Assembly: GCA_000156155.1 (NCBI GenBank)
Contig: DS995299.1
Location: 335,827 to 399,826 of the forward strand
DNA from: a beta proteobacterium KB13
GTDB taxonomy: Bacteria > Pseudomonadota > Gammaproteobacteria > Burkholderiales > Methylophilaceae
Direction: 5' to 3'
Length of the DNA stretch: 64,000 nucleotides
Of the stretch, positions 37,782-48,806 are shown piece by piece. The notes under the pieces were generated by a model, which made no database searches, was not told the origin of the DNA, and worked only from the letters and a program-made list of their open reading frames with translations. Position 1 is the stretch's first letter; every line of letters starts with the position of its first letter. The translations under genes and the position numbers were made by a program.

Positions 37782-39253
37782 CGGGCATCCTATCAATAGC
37801 AATTTGGACTCCGATTATATTTGGCATTATTTTATTGTTGGTACAAGATAAATTATCAACAACACTAACATACCGATTAGGCAATCTATTTGGATTTATT
37901 TCTTTTCTTGTAACCCTGCCTTTGTATATTTATTTTGATAAAGGATTTTCTGGTTTTCAATTTCAAGAAATCTATCCATGGATTAATCATTTTTCGATAA
38001 ATTACCATCTCGGCCTGGACGGAATTTCTTTACCGCTTGTTCTTTTAACAAGTTTTATTTCTTGGCTTGTGATATTTATTTCATCTAATTCAATTCAGCG
38101 AGCCATTGGCTTTTATATTTCAGCCTTCTTAATTCTTTCAGGACTAATGATTGGTGTTTTTCTGGCCCTTGACGCAATCCTATATTATGTATTTTGGGAA
38201 GCAATGCTTATTCCGATGTTTTTGCTTATTGGTATATGGGGTGGCCCAAATCGCGTCTATGCCACCATTAAATTTTTTCTGTATACGGTGCTTGGCTCGT
38301 TGTTGATGTTGGTTGCATTTTTATACCTATACAACCAAACGGCAAGCTTTGCTATCTTAGATTTTTACACCAAACCTTTGTCGCTTAATATCCAAGTATT
38401 GATTTTCTTGGCCTTCTTTATGGCATTTGCGGTCAAAATCCCCATGTGGCCTGTGCATACTTGGTTACCTGATGCACACGTGGAAGCACCTACAGGAGGT
38501 TCGGTCATTTTAGCCGCGATTATGTTGAAATTGGGAGGCTATAGTTTTATTCGATTTGCTATGCCAATTAGCCCTGATGCATTAATCTTTTTAAAACCTT
38601 TTTTAATTGGTCTGTCTTTGATCGCGATTGTTTATATTGCTTTCGTGGCTATTGTACAAACAGATATGAAAAAATTAATTGCTTATTCATCTATATCACA
38701 TATGGGGTTTGTAACGCTCGGCTTATTTATTTTAAATCCACTGGGATTTGAAGGTGGATACGTTCAGATGATTTCTCATGGATTTATTTCCGCAGCATTA
38801 TTTTTTGCAATTGGCGTTCTCTATGAACGGATGCATTCGAGAAATATTAGTGACTATAAAGGGGTGATAAACAGTATGCCTATCTTCGGCTCCTTCTTTG
38901 TTTTATTTGCCATGGCTAACTCTGGGCTACCAGGAACATCAGGGTTTGTTGGAGAGTTTCTTGTCATTTTAGGGGCGATGCAAGATCATTTTTGGATCGC
39001 TTTTTTTGCTAGCCTGACCCTGATTTTTGGAGCAACATACTCTTTATGGCTAGTGAAAAGAATTATTTTTGGTGAGGTGAAAAATAAAAAAATTGCCGCA
39101 CTCAAAGATTTAAATGGAAAAGAGTTTTTTGTAATGAGTGTATTGGCCCTGATGACTTTGGCTATTGGAATATATCCAGCACTGATTACCGATATTACGA
39201 ATCAGTCATCCCAGGTGATGTTGGGATTAATTCAACAATCAAAAATTTTATAA
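37778..39253 (+). CDS. nuoM: NADH-quinone oxidoreductase subunit M
   Basis: Antiporter-like proton-pumping subunit, 491 residues with about 14 membrane helices. The key Glu lies in YYVFWEAMLIPMFLLIG and the lysines in FAVKIPMWPVHTWLPDAHVE and TDMKKLIAYSSISHMGFV. It lies four bases before nuoN. Confidence 0.97.
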   Translation: MTGILSIAIWTPIIFGIILLLVQDKLSTTLTYRLGNLFGFISFLVTLPLYIYFDKGFSGFQFQEIYPWINHFSINYHLGLDGISLPLVLLTSFISWLVIFISSNSIQRAIGFYISAFLILSGLMIGVFLALDAILYYVFWEAMLIPMFLLIGIWGGPNRVYATIKFFLYTVLGSLLMLVAFLYLYNQTASFAILDFYTKPLSLNIQVLIFLAFFMAFAVKIPMWPVHTWLPDAHVEAPTGGSVILAAIMLKLGGYSFIRFAMPISPDALIFLKPFLIGLSLIAIVYIAFVAIVQTDMKKLIAYSSISHMGFVTLGLFILNPLGFEGGYVQMISHGFISAALFFAIGVLYERMHSRNISDYKGVINSMPIFGSFFVLFAMANSGLPGTSGFVGEFLVILGAMQDHFWIAFFASLTLIFGATYSLWLVKRIIFGEVKNKKIAALKDLNGKEFFVMSVLALMTLAIGIYPALITDITNQSSQVMLGLIQQSKIL

Positions 39254-39257
39254 CACT

Positions 39258-40703
39258 ATGACGCTTTCAACATTATTGACCATCGCTGTTCCAGAAATCA
39301 TTATCTTGATTGCTGCCATGAGCGTTCTTTTACTTGGTGTGTTTTATAAGAACACCACATCATTATTTGGTATTACGCAGCTTACTTTACTGATCGCTGC
39401 ATATTTCACTGCACAATTACCCATTGATGTTAAGTTAACGGCATTTAATGAGATGTTTATTGCTGATAGCCTATCGATGTTTCTTAAGCTGCTCAGTTAT
39501 TTTGCTTTATCATTGGTGTTAATTTATAGCCGGAGCTTTTTACAAAGTCGTAATTTACATAACGGTGAATTCTATGCCCTGACGCTGTTTGCATTGTTGG
39601 GGATTAATCTAATCATTTCTTCCTATCATTTATTGAGCATATATATGGGCCTTGAGCTCCTTTCGTTAAGCTTGTATACCCTAGTGGCTTTTGACAGAAA
39701 TAGACCAGAAGCTACCGAGGCGGCAATGAAGTATTTTGTTCTTGGTGCAGTCGCTTCAGGATTTTTATTGTATGGTTTTTCAATGTTGTATGGCATTACT
39801 GGAAGCCTGCAGATTGCAGAAATTTCATCCAGGTTATCAGATACCTCAATCAATCCAGTGGTCTTATCATTTGCTTTGGTATTTGTTGTTGTTGGCATTG
39901 CCTTTAAGTTTGGCGCAGCCCCGTTCCAATTATGGGTACCCGACGTGTATCAGGGGTCAGCAACTCCCATCACCATGTTTATTGGTTCAGTGCCAAAATT
40001 TGCATCTGTGGCCATGTTAATCCGGCTTTTATTTCAAGGTTTAGATCACATGGTATTAGATTGGCAAGCAATGCTACTGATCATGGCTATTGTGTCAATG
40101 TTATTTGGCAACATCACCGCCATAGCGCAAACAAAAATTAAAAGACTGTTGGCGTATTCAGCCATTTCTCATGTGGGTTTTATGTTTTTAGGTTTAGCTA
40201 CCGGAACAATTACTGGCATAGCGTCTGCCTTGATGTATATCGCTGTGTATGTGCTTATGACCCTAGCATCATTCGGCTTAATAATCCATTTAAGCAACCA
40301 AGGTAAAGAACTTGACCAAATTACTGACCTCTCAGGTTTGGGAAAACAAAAGCCATGGTGTGCTTTTTTGCTGCTGCTCATATTTTTAAGTTTAGCGGGA
40401 ATTCCTCCAACCATCGGTTTTTATGCGAAGTTTTCAATTATCCAGGCAACAATTCAGTTTGGTTGGATTTGGCCAGCAGTCATTGCAGTCATGAGTGCTC
40501 TCATTGGAATATTCTATTATTTAAGAATTATCAAAGTCGCCTACTTCGACGAACCAGGAAAAAATTTAAATCAAGTTTCAAAATCATCGAATAATGAACT
40601 GAGTGTAACTTTGTCAATCAATACTATTTCATTATTGATTATTGGATTGTTTCCATCTTCATTGATGGATATAGCGACACTTACTTCAGCACTCATATTT
40701 TAA
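39258..40703 (+). CDS. nuoN: NADH-quinone oxidoreductase subunit N
   Basis: Antiporter-like subunit, 481 residues with about 14 membrane helices. MGLELLSLSLYTLVAF holds the conserved Glu, KFGAAPFQLWVPDVYQGSAT and AQTKIKRLLAYSAISHVGFM the lysine positions. It is the last canonical nuo gene, overlapping the DUF2818 gene by one base. Confidence 0.97.
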   Translation: MTLSTLLTIAVPEIIILIAAMSVLLLGVFYKNTTSLFGITQLTLLIAAYFTAQLPIDVKLTAFNEMFIADSLSMFLKLLSYFALSLVLIYSRSFLQSRNLHNGEFYALTLFALLGINLIISSYHLLSIYMGLELLSLSLYTLVAFDRNRPEATEAAMKYFVLGAVASGFLLYGFSMLYGITGSLQIAEISSRLSDTSINPVVLSFALVFVVVGIAFKFGAAPFQLWVPDVYQGSATPITMFIGSVPKFASVAMLIRLLFQGLDHMVLDWQAMLLIMAIVSMLFGNITAIAQTKIKRLLAYSAISHVGFMFLGLATGTITGIASALMYIAVYVLMTLASFGLIIHLSNQGKELDQITDLSGLGKQKPWCAFLLLLIFLSLAGIPPTIGFYAKFSIIQATIQFGWIWPAVIAVMSALIGIFYYLRIIKVAYFDEPGKNLNQVSKSSNNELSVTLSINTISLLIIGLFPSSLMDIATLTSALIF

Positions 40704-40981
40704 TGATTTTTTTACTCATTCTTATCTTAATGATTTTTTTAGCCAACTTGCCCTGGATGACAAGTAACTTCATGCTCCTTTTTCCTGCTAAAAAGTCCTT
40801 ACCCATTATCATTCTTGAAGTTATCTTGTATTTTTTAATCTTTAGATTAATCACCTTTGCACTGGAGTGGTCCATGATAGGATCAGTTCATAATCAAGAT
40901 TGGCAGTTTTACGCGGCGCTCTTATCCCTATTTATCGTATCCAGCTCACCCGGGTTTGTGATTAAAGTATTGTGGAAATAG
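40703..40981 (+). CDS. DUF2818 family membrane protein
   Basis: A 92-residue protein with three hydrophobic segments at about 1-18, 33-53 and 68-88. NLPWMTSNFMLLFPAKKSLP and DWQFYAALLSLFIVSSSPGF match the pattern of DUF2818 proteins encoded directly after nuoN in betaproteobacteria. The function is unknown; position suggests a complex I assembly or accessory role, which is inference only. The next gene overlaps it by ten bases. Confidence 0.8.
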   Translation: MIFLLILILMIFLANLPWMTSNFMLLFPAKKSLPIIILEVILYFLIFRLITFALEWSMIGSVHNQDWQFYAALLSLFIVSSSPGFVIKVLWK

Positions 40982-41835
40982 CAAACCCTAAAGTTATTAT
41001 CGTAGGCTGTGGTAATTTAGGAGAAAAAATTGGGGATATTTTTGCTCAGCACACAAATTTTCAAGTTTTTGGTGTAAGAAGAAATCCGAGTGAGCAAGGC
41101 AATTTCCCAATTCTAGCCAAAGATATTTTTGCTGATGATTTCTCCGCATGGATTGCTGCCGAAAACCCAAACTATGTAATTTATTCAGCTACCCCTAGCA
41201 CCTCTAAACCAGAGGATTATCAAAAAATTTATGTCGATGGCTTAAAAAAAATAACAGATGTAATTCAAAGCAACAATCTGCAGACCAGGGTATTTTTTAT
41301 CTCCAGCACCAGGGTTTTTAATGGCAGTTCTAAACTGGAGGCATTGGATGATCATGATGAGATTACCCCAAATGATGAGCAAGGTGAAATCTTAGGCCAT
41401 GCGGAACGAATTGCAACTAACAACGGAAGGGGTAATGTTTTTCGTTTAACAGGAATTTATGGTCTGCAAAGAATCATGATGCTAAGACTAGCTCAAGATC
41501 AAGAATCTTGGCCGGCAAATCGTTTTACCAATAGAATTTTTGATGAGGACGCAGCCAATATTATTGTAAAAATAATCAGCAGCAAATATACAGACGCAAA
41601 ATTTGACTTGCCCAAAATTATTAATGTAACTGACTCTCACCCTGTCGAGCTTTATTCAGTTTTAAATTTTATTAGAAAAAAATTAAACCTTCCTGAGGTA
41701 CATCTTGAATCCACTGATAAGGTCGTTGGGAAAAAAATTATTTCAACTTTTCTCTCTAAAAAGTTTAATTATCAATTTAAGCACCCAAGTTTTGAGAGTG
41801 GTTACACGGAAATTATTCAAAAGATGGAGAGGTAG
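40972..41835 (+). CDS. NAD-dependent epimerase/dehydratase-like protein (YeeZ type)
   Basis: A 287-residue Rossmann protein starting at GTG 40972. VIIVGCGNLGEKIGDIFAQH is the dinucleotide-binding loop (GxGxxG), and later ISSTRVFNGSSKLEALDDHD and FRLTGIYGLQR resemble extended SDR proteins. The YxxxK catalytic pair is not evident (that region reads EILGHAERIA), so a classical epimerase activity is uncertain. It overlaps the DUF2818 gene and ends 56 bases before tRNA-Val. Confidence 0.8.
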   Translation: MEIANPKVIIVGCGNLGEKIGDIFAQHTNFQVFGVRRNPSEQGNFPILAKDIFADDFSAWIAAENPNYVIYSATPSTSKPEDYQKIYVDGLKKITDVIQSNNLQTRVFFISSTRVFNGSSKLEALDDHDEITPNDEQGEILGHAERIATNNGRGNVFRLTGIYGLQRIMMLRLAQDQESWPANRFTNRIFDEDAANIIVKIISSKYTDAKFDLPKIINVTDSHPVELYSVLNFIRKKLNLPEVHLESTDKVVGKKIISTFLSKKFNYQFKHPSFESGYTEIIQKMER

Positions 41836-41891
41836 TTATAGATTGCTGTTGATGCGGTGATGATATAAAATAATCGCTTATTTTTGACTTC

Positions 41892-41968
41892 AGGCGCGTA
41901 GCTCAGTTGGTTAGAGCACCACCTTGACATGGTGGGGGTCGTTGGTTCGAATCCAATCGCGCCTACCA
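41892..41968 (+). tRNA. tRNA-Val (GAC)
   Basis: A 77-base cloverleaf with encoded CCA. The acceptor AGGCGCG pairs with CGCGCCT, and the anticodon stem CCACC/GGTGG encloses loop TTGACAT with anticodon GAC. The thrS ATG starts only 11 bases after its 3' end. Confidence 0.95.
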
Positions 41969-41979
41969 ATTTAAATAAC

Positions 41980-43887
41980 ATGATAAAAATTACACTTCCA
42001 GACGGTTCGATTAAAGAGTTTGAGAACACTATCACTTTGTCTGATGTCGCTTACGACATTGGCGAAGGTCTGGGTCGGGCCGCATTGGCTGGTCATGTTG
42101 ATGGCAAATTGGTAGATTTAACTCATGAAATAACCTCAGATGCGGCAGTCTCTATTGTGACTGCCAAAAATGATGAGGGTTTGGATATCATAAGACATTC
42201 AACAGCTCACCTTTTAGCTTACGCTGTGAAAGAATTATTTCCTGAAGCACAGGTGACCATAGGACCAACAATTGATGATGGATTCTATTATGATTTTTCA
42301 TATCATCGAGCGTTTACCCCAGAAGATTTAAGTGCCATTGAAAAAAAGATGGCTGAATTAGTCAAAGAAGACCACGCTGTTACTCGAGAAGTGATGAAGC
42401 GTGATGATGCAGTGAAGTTTTTCCTTGATCAGGGGGAAAAATATAAGGCTGAAATTATTGGTTCCATTCCTCAAGATGAGGAAGTGACGGTTTACCATGA
42501 AGGAAAGTTTTCTGATTTATGCCGAGGTCCTCACGTCCCGTCAACTGGAAAATTAAAAGTTTTCAAACTGATGAAAGTAGCTGGCGCTTATTGGAGAGGG
42601 GACTCTAATAATGAGATGCTGCAACGAATTTATGGAACGGCCTGGGCGACCAAAGATGATCTTAAAGACTATCTGCACCGTCTTGAGGAAGCTGAAAAAA
42701 GGGACCATAGAAAGCTAGGAAAGCATTTAGATTTATTTCACATTCAAGATAACGCACCTGGTATGGTATTTTGGCATGCTAAAGGGTGGTCTTTGTGGCA
42801 AGAAATAGAAAACTACATGAGAAAAAAATTTGTTGATTACGGATATCAAGAAATAAAAACCCCAACCGTGCTAGATAAAACATTATGGGAAAAATCAGGC
42901 CACTGGGAAAATTATCACGAGAATATGTTTATTACACACTCGGAACACCGTGATTATGCTGTTAAGCCAATGAATTGTCCAGGACATGTCCAGATTTTTA
43001 ATCACAGCTTACATAGTTACAGAGAGTTACCTTTAAGGCTTGCTGAATTTGGTTCATGTCATAGAAACGAGCCATCCGGTGCCTTGCATGGGTTAATGAG
43101 AGTAAGGGGGTTTACCCAGGATGATGCTCATATTTTCTGCACTGAAGATCAAATACTTGATGAAGTGATTAACTTCAACAAAATGCTCATGGAAACCTAC
43201 AAAGACTTTGGTTTTAATGATATTGAAGTCAAACTTTCTACTCGACCAGAGAAAAGAGTGGGTAGTGATGAGGTATGGGATCAGTCTGAAAAAGCCTTGG
43301 AGGAAGCACTCAAGGCGACAGGTTTAGACTACGAGATTCAACCAGGCGAAGGCGCTTTCTATGGCCCTAAAATTGAGTATGTCTTGCGGGATAGCTTGAA
43401 TCGATTATGGCAGTGTGGCACTATTCAGCTCGATTTTAACCTGCCTGTTCGTTTAAATGCAGAGTATGTGGATGAAAATAGCAATAAAAAACATCCGGTG
43501 ATGTTACATAGAGCGATTGTAGGATCCATGGAAAGATTTATCGGTATTTTGATTGAACATTACGCCGGCAAGTTTCCGACTTGGCTTGCACCGGTTCAGG
43601 CTGTGGTGATGAATATATCTGACTCTCAGGCTAAATATGTTGGCGATGTTGTTGATTTTCTTAAGAAAAATGACATTAGATGCGAATCAGACTTGAGAAA
43701 TGAAAAAATAACCTATAAAATACGCGAACACAGCATTTCTCGCATACCATTTATGTTAGTCATAGGTGATCGAGAGATGCAAAATAAACAAGTTGCCGTT
43801 CGTACTCAACAAGGTGAAGACTTGGGTGTAATGACTCTAGAAGAGTTTGTGGAAACCATGAACACACAAATTACAGCCAAAAGTTAA
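41980..43887 (+). CDS. thrS: threonyl-tRNA synthetase
   Basis: Charges tRNA-Thr and edits mis-attached serine. It has 635 residues from ATG 41980 ([20 protein letters not shown]), which begins the TGS domain at residues 1-62; the frame open upstream to 41929 runs through tRNA-Val and is not coding. The editing domain contains [20 protein letters not shown] and the catalytic core has zinc ligands in [13 protein letters not shown], with class II motifs [19 protein letters not shown] and [17 protein letters not shown]. The anticodon-binding domain is at the C-terminus. First gene of thrS-infC-rpmI-rplT-pheST. Confidence 0.96.
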   Translation: MIKITLPDGSIKEFENTITLSDVAYDIGEGLGRAALAGHVDGKLVDLTHEITSDAAVSIVTAKNDEGLDIIRHSTAHLLAYAVKELFPEAQVTIGPTIDDGFYYDFSYHRAFTPEDLSAIEKKMAELVKEDHAVTREVMKRDDAVKFFLDQGEKYKAEIIGSIPQDEEVTVYHEGKFSDLCRGPHVPSTGKLKVFKLMKVAGAYWRGDSNNEMLQRIYGTAWATKDDLKDYLHRLEEAEKRDHRKLGKHLDLFHIQDNAPGMVFWHAKGWSLWQEIENYMRKKFVDYGYQEIKTPTVLDKTLWEKSGHWENYHENMFITHSEHRDYAVKPMNCPGHVQIFNHSLHSYRELPLRLAEFGSCHRNEPSGALHGLMRVRGFTQDDAHIFCTEDQILDEVINFNKMLMETYKDFGFNDIEVKLSTRPEKRVGSDEVWDQSEKALEEALKATGLDYEIQPGEGAFYGPKIEYVLRDSLNRLWQCGTIQLDFNLPVRLNAEYVDENSNKKHPVMLHRAIVGSMERFIGILIEHYAGKFPTWLAPVQAVVMNISDSQAKYVGDVVDFLKKNDIRCESDLRNEKITYKIREHSISRIPFMLVIGDREMQNKQVAVRTQQGEDLGVMTLEEFVETMNTQITAKS

Positions 43888-43926
43888 AAAGTGAGTTAAC
43901 GGCTTTATTTTTTTTAGGGGTTAAGC

Positions 43927-44490
43927 ATAGCACAATCAAAAGACGCACGAATTAACGGAGACATAACAGCCCAAGAAATTCGTTTAGTAGGTATAGAAGG
44001 TGAAGCTCTAGGAATTATGAGCTTATCAGAAGCTTTAGGAAAAGCAGATGATTTTGATACCGATTTAGTTGAGATTGCACCAAAAGCTGAACCACCTGTT
44101 TGTCGCTTGATGGATTATGGGAAATTTAAATATGCCCAAAGCAAGAAGCTCCATGAAGCACGAATGAAACAAAAGAATGTTCAGGTTAAAGAAGTTAAAT
44201 TTAGACCTGGTACAGACGAGGGTGACTACAACGTTAAATTGCGTAACTTAATTCGTTTTTTAACCGATGGCGATAAAGCTAAAGTGACCTTACGTTTTAG
44301 GGGGCGTGAAATTGCCCACCAACAACTCGGCATGGATTTATTAAAACGAGTTGAAACAGATCTTGAGGAATATGCAGTAGTTGAGCAGTTTCCAAAGATG
44401 GAAGGCCGTCAAATGGTTATGGTGTTATCACCTAATAAGAAACCTAAGAAGGTCGAAAAAAAGAAAGAAGAAGACGATACGGCTAATTAG
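43927..44490 (+). CDS. infC: translation initiation factor IF-3, AUA start
   Basis: Prevents premature subunit joining and checks the start codon. Conserved sequence begins upstream of the first ATG (44017): [20 protein letters not shown] is the standard IF-3 N-terminus. The frame is closed by TAG at 43915-43917 and contains no ATG, GTG or TTG before 44017. The only sensible start is ATA at 43927, preceded by AGGGG (43916-43920) at six-base spacing. This gives 187 residues, the normal length. The C-domain carries [20 protein letters not shown]. Near-cognate starts let IF-3 repress its own translation in E. coli (AUU), so the same control is likely here. Confidence 0.92.
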   Translation: MAQSKDARINGDITAQEIRLVGIEGEALGIMSLSEALGKADDFDTDLVEIAPKAEPPVCRLMDYGKFKYAQSKKLHEARMKQKNVQVKEVKFRPGTDEGDYNVKLRNLIRFLTDGDKAKVTLRFRGREIAHQQLGMDLLKRVETDLEEYAVVEQFPKMEGRQMVMVLSPNKKPKKVEKKKEEDDTAN

Positions 44491-44527
44491 GCATGCCTAA
44501 GCGTCTCTTAATAATAAGGAGAAAAAA

Positions 44528-44725
44528 ATGCCAAAAATGAAAACAAAAAGTGGAGCAAAAAAACGCTTCAAATTTCTAGGAAGTGGTGCGATCAAAAGAA
44601 CGCATTCACATCTTCGTCATATCTTGACCAAGAAAACAACTAAACAAAAAAGACATCTTCGTGGTACCGAGATCATATCTTCTACTGATGTGAAACGTGT
44701 ACGCGCCATGATGCCTACTCAATAG
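44528..44725 (+). CDS. rpmI: 50S ribosomal protein L35
   Basis: A 65-residue basic ribosomal protein. [20 protein letters not shown] and the end [11 protein letters not shown] are the L35 signatures. An AAGGAG ribosome site precedes the ATG. It lies between infC and rplT as in most bacteria and is expected to share their autoregulation by L20. Confidence 0.97.
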   Translation: MPKMKTKSGAKKRFKFLGSGAIKRTHSHLRHILTKKTTKQKRHLRGTEIISSTDVKRVRAMMPTQ

Positions 44726-44747
44726 TTAAAGATATAAGGAGAAGATT

Positions 44748-45107
44748 ATGCCTAGAGTAAAACGTGGCGTTACTGCCAGAGCCAAACATAAAAAAGTATT
44801 AGATGCTGCTAAAGGTTACAGAGGAAGACGAAAAAATGTATTCCGTGTAGCTAAAGAAGCGGTAATGAAAGCGGGACAATATGCTTACCGCGATAGAAGG
44901 CAAAAGAAAAGAGTATTCAGAGCATTGTGGATTGCACGTATCAATGCCGGCGCTAGAGAATTCGGTTTAACTTACAGCCGTTTAATCAACGGTCTGAAAA
45001 AAGCTTCAGTAGAAGTAGATAGAAAAGTTCTAGCTGATCTAGCGGTATTTGATAAAGCTGCATTTGAAAAATATGCGGAATTAGCTAAATCAAATATTGA
45101 AGCCTAA
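44748..45107 (+). CDS. rplT: 50S ribosomal protein L20
   Basis: A 119-residue rRNA-binding protein needed for early 50S assembly. [20 protein letters not shown] and [20 protein letters not shown] are diagnostic. AAGGAGA lies just upstream. In E. coli L20 represses rpmI-rplT translation; here a terminator follows it before pheS. Confidence 0.97.
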   Translation: MPRVKRGVTARAKHKKVLDAAKGYRGRRKNVFRVAKEAVMKAGQYAYRDRRQKKRVFRALWIARINAGAREFGLTYSRLINGLKKASVEVDRKVLADLAVFDKAAFEKYAELAKSNIEA

Positions 45108-45124
45108 TTTAAAAATATCTTTTT

Positions 45125-45156
45125 AAAAAGGGGCTTTTAAGAAAGCCCCTTTTTTA
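45125..45156 (+). terminator. terminator/attenuator between rplT and pheS
   Basis: AAAAAGGGGCTTT pairs with AAAGCCCCTTTTT around TAAG, and a T-run follows. It lies 18 bases after the rplT stop and ends just before the pheS ATG at 45167, so it may separate pheST expression or only partly stop read-through. I saw no Phe-rich leader peptide of the E. coli type in this short gap. Confidence 0.88.
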
Positions 45157-45166
45157 TTTAAATATT

Positions 45167-46150
45167 ATGGACCAATTAAATCAACTCATTGATCAGGCAA
45201 AAAAAGATTTTGCTAGCTGCTCGAAGCTGGCCGAGCTTGACCATATCAAATCTAAATTTCTTGGCAAGAGCGGCCCAATTACTGAGGCGATGAAATCATT
45301 AGCCAGCCTCTCACCTGAAGAGAAACCTAAAAAAGGTGCAGAGATTAATCAAGTCAAAAAACAAATAGAAGTCTTGTTAGAGGCTCGTAAACAAGAAATT
45401 TCAAATCTTGAGTTGAATGAAAAATTAGAAAAAGAAAAAATTGATGTAACGCTTCCATCTAGGTCGAAGATGAAAGGGTCGCTCCATCCAGTCATGAATA
45501 CCATCGATGAGATCAGCACTATTTTTCATGGGATCGGGTTTGATGTGGCTGATGGTCCAGAAATCGAAGATGATTTTCATAACTTTACTGCATTAAATAT
45601 TCCTGAGTCCCACCCAGCCAGAGCGATGCATGACACTTTCTATGTCAACAAAGAGTATGTATTAAGAACGCATACTTCGCCCGTGCAAATTAGGTACATG
45701 GAAAATAATACACCACCTATACAAATCATATCGCCAGGCCGAGTGTATCGTGTCGATTCTGATGCAACCCACTCACCAATGTTTCATCAGGTGGAAGGAC
45801 TAGTAATTAACGAGGATGTGAACTTCACTAATTTAAAAGGTGTGGTGCAGTCATTTTTACAAAGTTTTTTCGAGGATGAAAATTTAACTATTCGTTTTAG
45901 ACCTTCTTACTTCCCATTCACAGAGCCTTCTGCAGAAATTGACATGAGTTGGAATGATGGTTGGTTAGAGATAGGTGGTTGTGGAATGGTTCATCCGAAC
46001 GTATTGAAGCATGTGAATATTAATCCAGAAATGTATCAAGGGTTTGCTTTTGGTCTGGGCGTTGAAAGGTTGACGATGCTGAAATATGGCATTAATGATC
46101 TCAGACATTTCTTTAATCACGACCTCAGGTTCTTGGAGCAATTCAAATGA
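45167..46150 (+). CDS. pheS: phenylalanyl-tRNA synthetase alpha subunit
   Basis: Catalytic subunit of the alpha2-beta2 enzyme. It has 327 residues: an N-terminal coiled coil (about 1-85), then the class II core. [25 protein letters not shown] and [17 protein letters not shown] are conserved, and [18 protein letters not shown] is motif 3. Residues around FAFG contact phenylalanine. It overlaps pheT by four bases. Confidence 0.96.
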   Translation: MDQLNQLIDQAKKDFASCSKLAELDHIKSKFLGKSGPITEAMKSLASLSPEEKPKKGAEINQVKKQIEVLLEARKQEISNLELNEKLEKEKIDVTLPSRSKMKGSLHPVMNTIDEISTIFHGIGFDVADGPEIEDDFHNFTALNIPESHPARAMHDTFYVNKEYVLRTHTSPVQIRYMENNTPPIQIISPGRVYRVDSDATHSPMFHQVEGLVINEDVNFTNLKGVVQSFLQSFFEDENLTIRFRPSYFPFTEPSAEIDMSWNDGWLEIGGCGMVHPNVLKHVNINPEMYQGFAFGLGVERLTMLKYGINDLRHFFNHDLRFLEQFK

Positions 46151-48504
46151 AATTCTCTTATGCGTGGTTAAATCAATTATTTGCAAATAAATTAAATCTC
46201 AATGAGTTGGCCGATGACTTGACGATGGCGGGCCTCGAGATTGAGTCTATTCATAATCCTGGTGAATCTCTTCAGAATATCGTTGTAGGAGAAATTGTTA
46301 GCATTGAAAAACATCCTGACGCGGATCGATTAAATGTTTGTCAGGTGGATGTAGGTTCTGAAAAATTACAAATTGTTTGTGGTGCTCCCAATGCCAGGGC
46401 AGGCATTAAAGTTCCGTGTGCACTTATTGGCACAAAATTTCCAGAATTCACGATCAAGAAGTCAAAACTTCGGGGCGTTGAGTCTTTTGGGATGTGTTGT
46501 TCAGCAAAAGAAATTGGATTGTCTGAAGAGGCCGATGGCTTAATGGAACTCAGTCTTGACCTCACTAATGGTGAGCCCGTTGCAAAAGCGCTGAATTTAA
46601 ATGATTCTGTGATTGAAGTGTCACTCACTCCTAACCGTGCAGATTGTTTAAGTATTTTAGGTATCGCAAGAGAAGTCAGATCAATTAAAGGCTTAGCCTT
46701 TGATATGCCTAAAATTAATCAGATTACCTCAAGTGATAAATGCAAAATTACCCCGAACGTGATAAATACAGAATCCTGTCCGGTATATAGTTATGCATCC
46801 ATTTCCCAGATCGACAACTCAGCACAGCTTCCAGATGAGATTATTCATCGACTAGACAGTGCCGATATTAAATCAATAAACACTGTCGTTGATTTAGTGA
46901 ACTATGTGATGTTAGAGACTGGTCAGCCAATGCATGCCTTTGATATGAATAAAATTAAGGGAAATATAGTTGTCCGAAATGCATCCAAACAAGAAAAGAT
47001 GACCTTGTTAAATGATCAAACAATTGAGGTAATGGAAAATGATTTGGTGATCGCTGATGATGATGGTCCGCTCGCTTTAGCCGGAGTGATGGGTGGATTA
47101 GAGTCTGCTGTTGAAACCAATACCACTAATATTTTTATTGAGTCCGCATTTTTTACTCCATTATCTATGGCAGGTAAAGCCAGAAGTTATGGACTGAACA
47201 CTGACTCGTCTCACCGTTTTGAAAGGGGCGTTGATTTCTCTCAGACAGAGCATGCGCTAACCCGAGTCATTAATCTCATCATTGAGCATTGTGGTGGTCA
47301 GACAAGTCAAGTTTCAAGCGTCAGTCATGATTTACCGCAAAGAAACCCAATTCAATTAAGGCCAAGTAAAGTCACCCGAATCTTAGGAAGAGACGTCAGT
47401 CAAGACGAGGTGGTTCAGATACTCAATAACCTTGATTTACCATTCACTTTAGATGACGGCGTTTTTACAGTCACCCCGCCAGCTTATCGATTTGATCTAG
47501 AGATTGAAGAGGACTTAGTGGAGGAGGTGATCAGGGTTGCAGGCTATGACAATATTGGGGCCATGAACCCGAAAATAATGCTTAACCCCAGATCAAGCAA
47601 GGATAGATACTCTGATGTGCGCAAGATTAGGCACACGATGTCAGACCTTGGATATTCGGAATTAGTGAGTTATAGCTTTATTGATGAAGCGATGGAGTCA
47701 ACTGTGCATGGCAATGACACTTTGATTAAGCTTGAAAACCCAATTGCTGAAAACATGAACACCATGCGTAGCCGATTATGGTCTAGTCACATCGACGCAT
47801 TAAAATTTAATACCAATCGTGGCCGTACTCAAATAAAATTTTTTGAGATTACTAACAAATTTACCCAAGACAATTCAAATTTCTCAGAGGAACAAGTGTT
47901 GAGCGGTCTGGTGTCAGGGGAGGCAATCCCTAAAAATTGGATAGAAAAAAATAGAGCCCATGACTTTTATGATGTGAAATCTGATCTTGAGCAATTATTA
48001 GGTGATGGGATTACGATGAAACAATCAGCAGAAAATGTTAGTGCATTCCACCCTGGACAGTCAGCAGATATTTTCATAGATAATAAAAAGATCGGGTGCT
48101 TAGGAAAATTGCATCCATCCCTACAAAAACAATTAGACGTGGATCAGGAAGTGTATCTTTTTGAAATTGGTTTAAATCATTTATCTAAAAATGATTTCAA
48201 ATTGAATACCGAGATCCTCAAATCTGTTCCATTACAAAGAGACATTGCAGTTTTAGTGGATGAAGATGTGGTCGCCGGAGATGTGGTTGATGTCGTAAGT
48301 AAAAGAAACATTAACTTCATCAAAGACTTCAGAATTTTTGATGTTTATCAGGGTCAAGGAATTGATGAAGGGAAAAAAAGCCTTGCATTTCTGATACTTA
48401 TGCAAGATACTTACAAAACACTTGAGGAAAAAGACGTTGAAAAAAGTGTGACAGAAGTAATTAATTTATTAAAAAAAGAGTTTAATGCTGAATTAAGACT
48501 GTAA
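46147..48504 (+). CDS. pheT: phenylalanyl-tRNA synthetase beta subunit
   Basis: The 785-residue partner of PheS. The N-terminal EMAP-like tRNA-binding domain covers about residues 40-150 ([20 protein letters not shown]), the B3/B4 editing domain follows ([20 protein letters not shown]), and the C-terminus is the FDX-ACB anticodon-binding domain ([16 protein letters not shown]). It ends six bases before ihfA, the usual order in proteobacteria. Confidence 0.96.
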   Translation: MKFSYAWLNQLFANKLNLNELADDLTMAGLEIESIHNPGESLQNIVVGEIVSIEKHPDADRLNVCQVDVGSEKLQIVCGAPNARAGIKVPCALIGTKFPEFTIKKSKLRGVESFGMCCSAKEIGLSEEADGLMELSLDLTNGEPVAKALNLNDSVIEVSLTPNRADCLSILGIAREVRSIKGLAFDMPKINQITSSDKCKITPNVINTESCPVYSYASISQIDNSAQLPDEIIHRLDSADIKSINTVVDLVNYVMLETGQPMHAFDMNKIKGNIVVRNASKQEKMTLLNDQTIEVMENDLVIADDDGPLALAGVMGGLESAVETNTTNIFIESAFFTPLSMAGKARSYGLNTDSSHRFERGVDFSQTEHALTRVINLIIEHCGGQTSQVSSVSHDLPQRNPIQLRPSKVTRILGRDVSQDEVVQILNNLDLPFTLDDGVFTVTPPAYRFDLEIEEDLVEEVIRVAGYDNIGAMNPKIMLNPRSSKDRYSDVRKIRHTMSDLGYSELVSYSFIDEAMESTVHGNDTLIKLENPIAENMNTMRSRLWSSHIDALKFNTNRGRTQIKFFEITNKFTQDNSNFSEEQVLSGLVSGEAIPKNWIEKNRAHDFYDVKSDLEQLLGDGITMKQSAENVSAFHPGQSADIFIDNKKIGCLGKLHPSLQKQLDVDQEVYLFEIGLNHLSKNDFKLNTEILKSVPLQRDIAVLVDEDVVAGDVVDVVSKRNINFIKDFRIFDVYQGQGIDEGKKSLAFLILMQDTYKTLEEKDVEKSVTEVINLLKKEFNAELRL

Positions 48505-48509
48505 ATAAC

Positions 48510-48806
48510 ATGACATTAACCAAAGCTAATTTATCAAATTTATTATTCGAACAAGTCGGTTTGAATAAGACAGAGTCTAAAGAAATGGTAGAGGCTTTCT
48601 TTGAGCAAATTAAAATTGCTCTAGAAAATGGTGAAAGTGTTAAATTATCTGGTTTTGGAAATTTTGAATTAAGAACCAAATCAGAGCGACCCGGAAGAAA
48701 TCCAAAAACTGGGGAGGAAGTTCCTATCAAAGCCAGACGAGTAGTCACTTTCCATTCTAGCCAAAAATTAAAGTCTAGTGTAGATGGTGGATCTTCTGGA
48801 AAATAA
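48510..48806 (+). CDS. ihfA: integration host factor alpha subunit
   Basis: A DNA-bending protein of 98 residues. [20 protein letters not shown] and [20 protein letters not shown], followed by [18 protein letters not shown], give the HU/IHF fold, with the Pro in the beta-arm that intercalates into DNA. The position after pheT and before a merR gene identifies the alpha rather than the beta subunit. Confidence 0.94.
   Translation: MTLTKANLSNLLFEQVGLNKTESKEMVEAFFEQIKIALENGESVKLSGFGNFELRTKSERPGRNPKTGEEVPIKARRVVTFHSSQKLKSSVDGGSSGK

Noticed and set aside
39736..40594. Overlapping plus-strand frames within nuoN
   Set aside because: They are alternative frames of a conserved membrane-protein gene and have no independent start signals.
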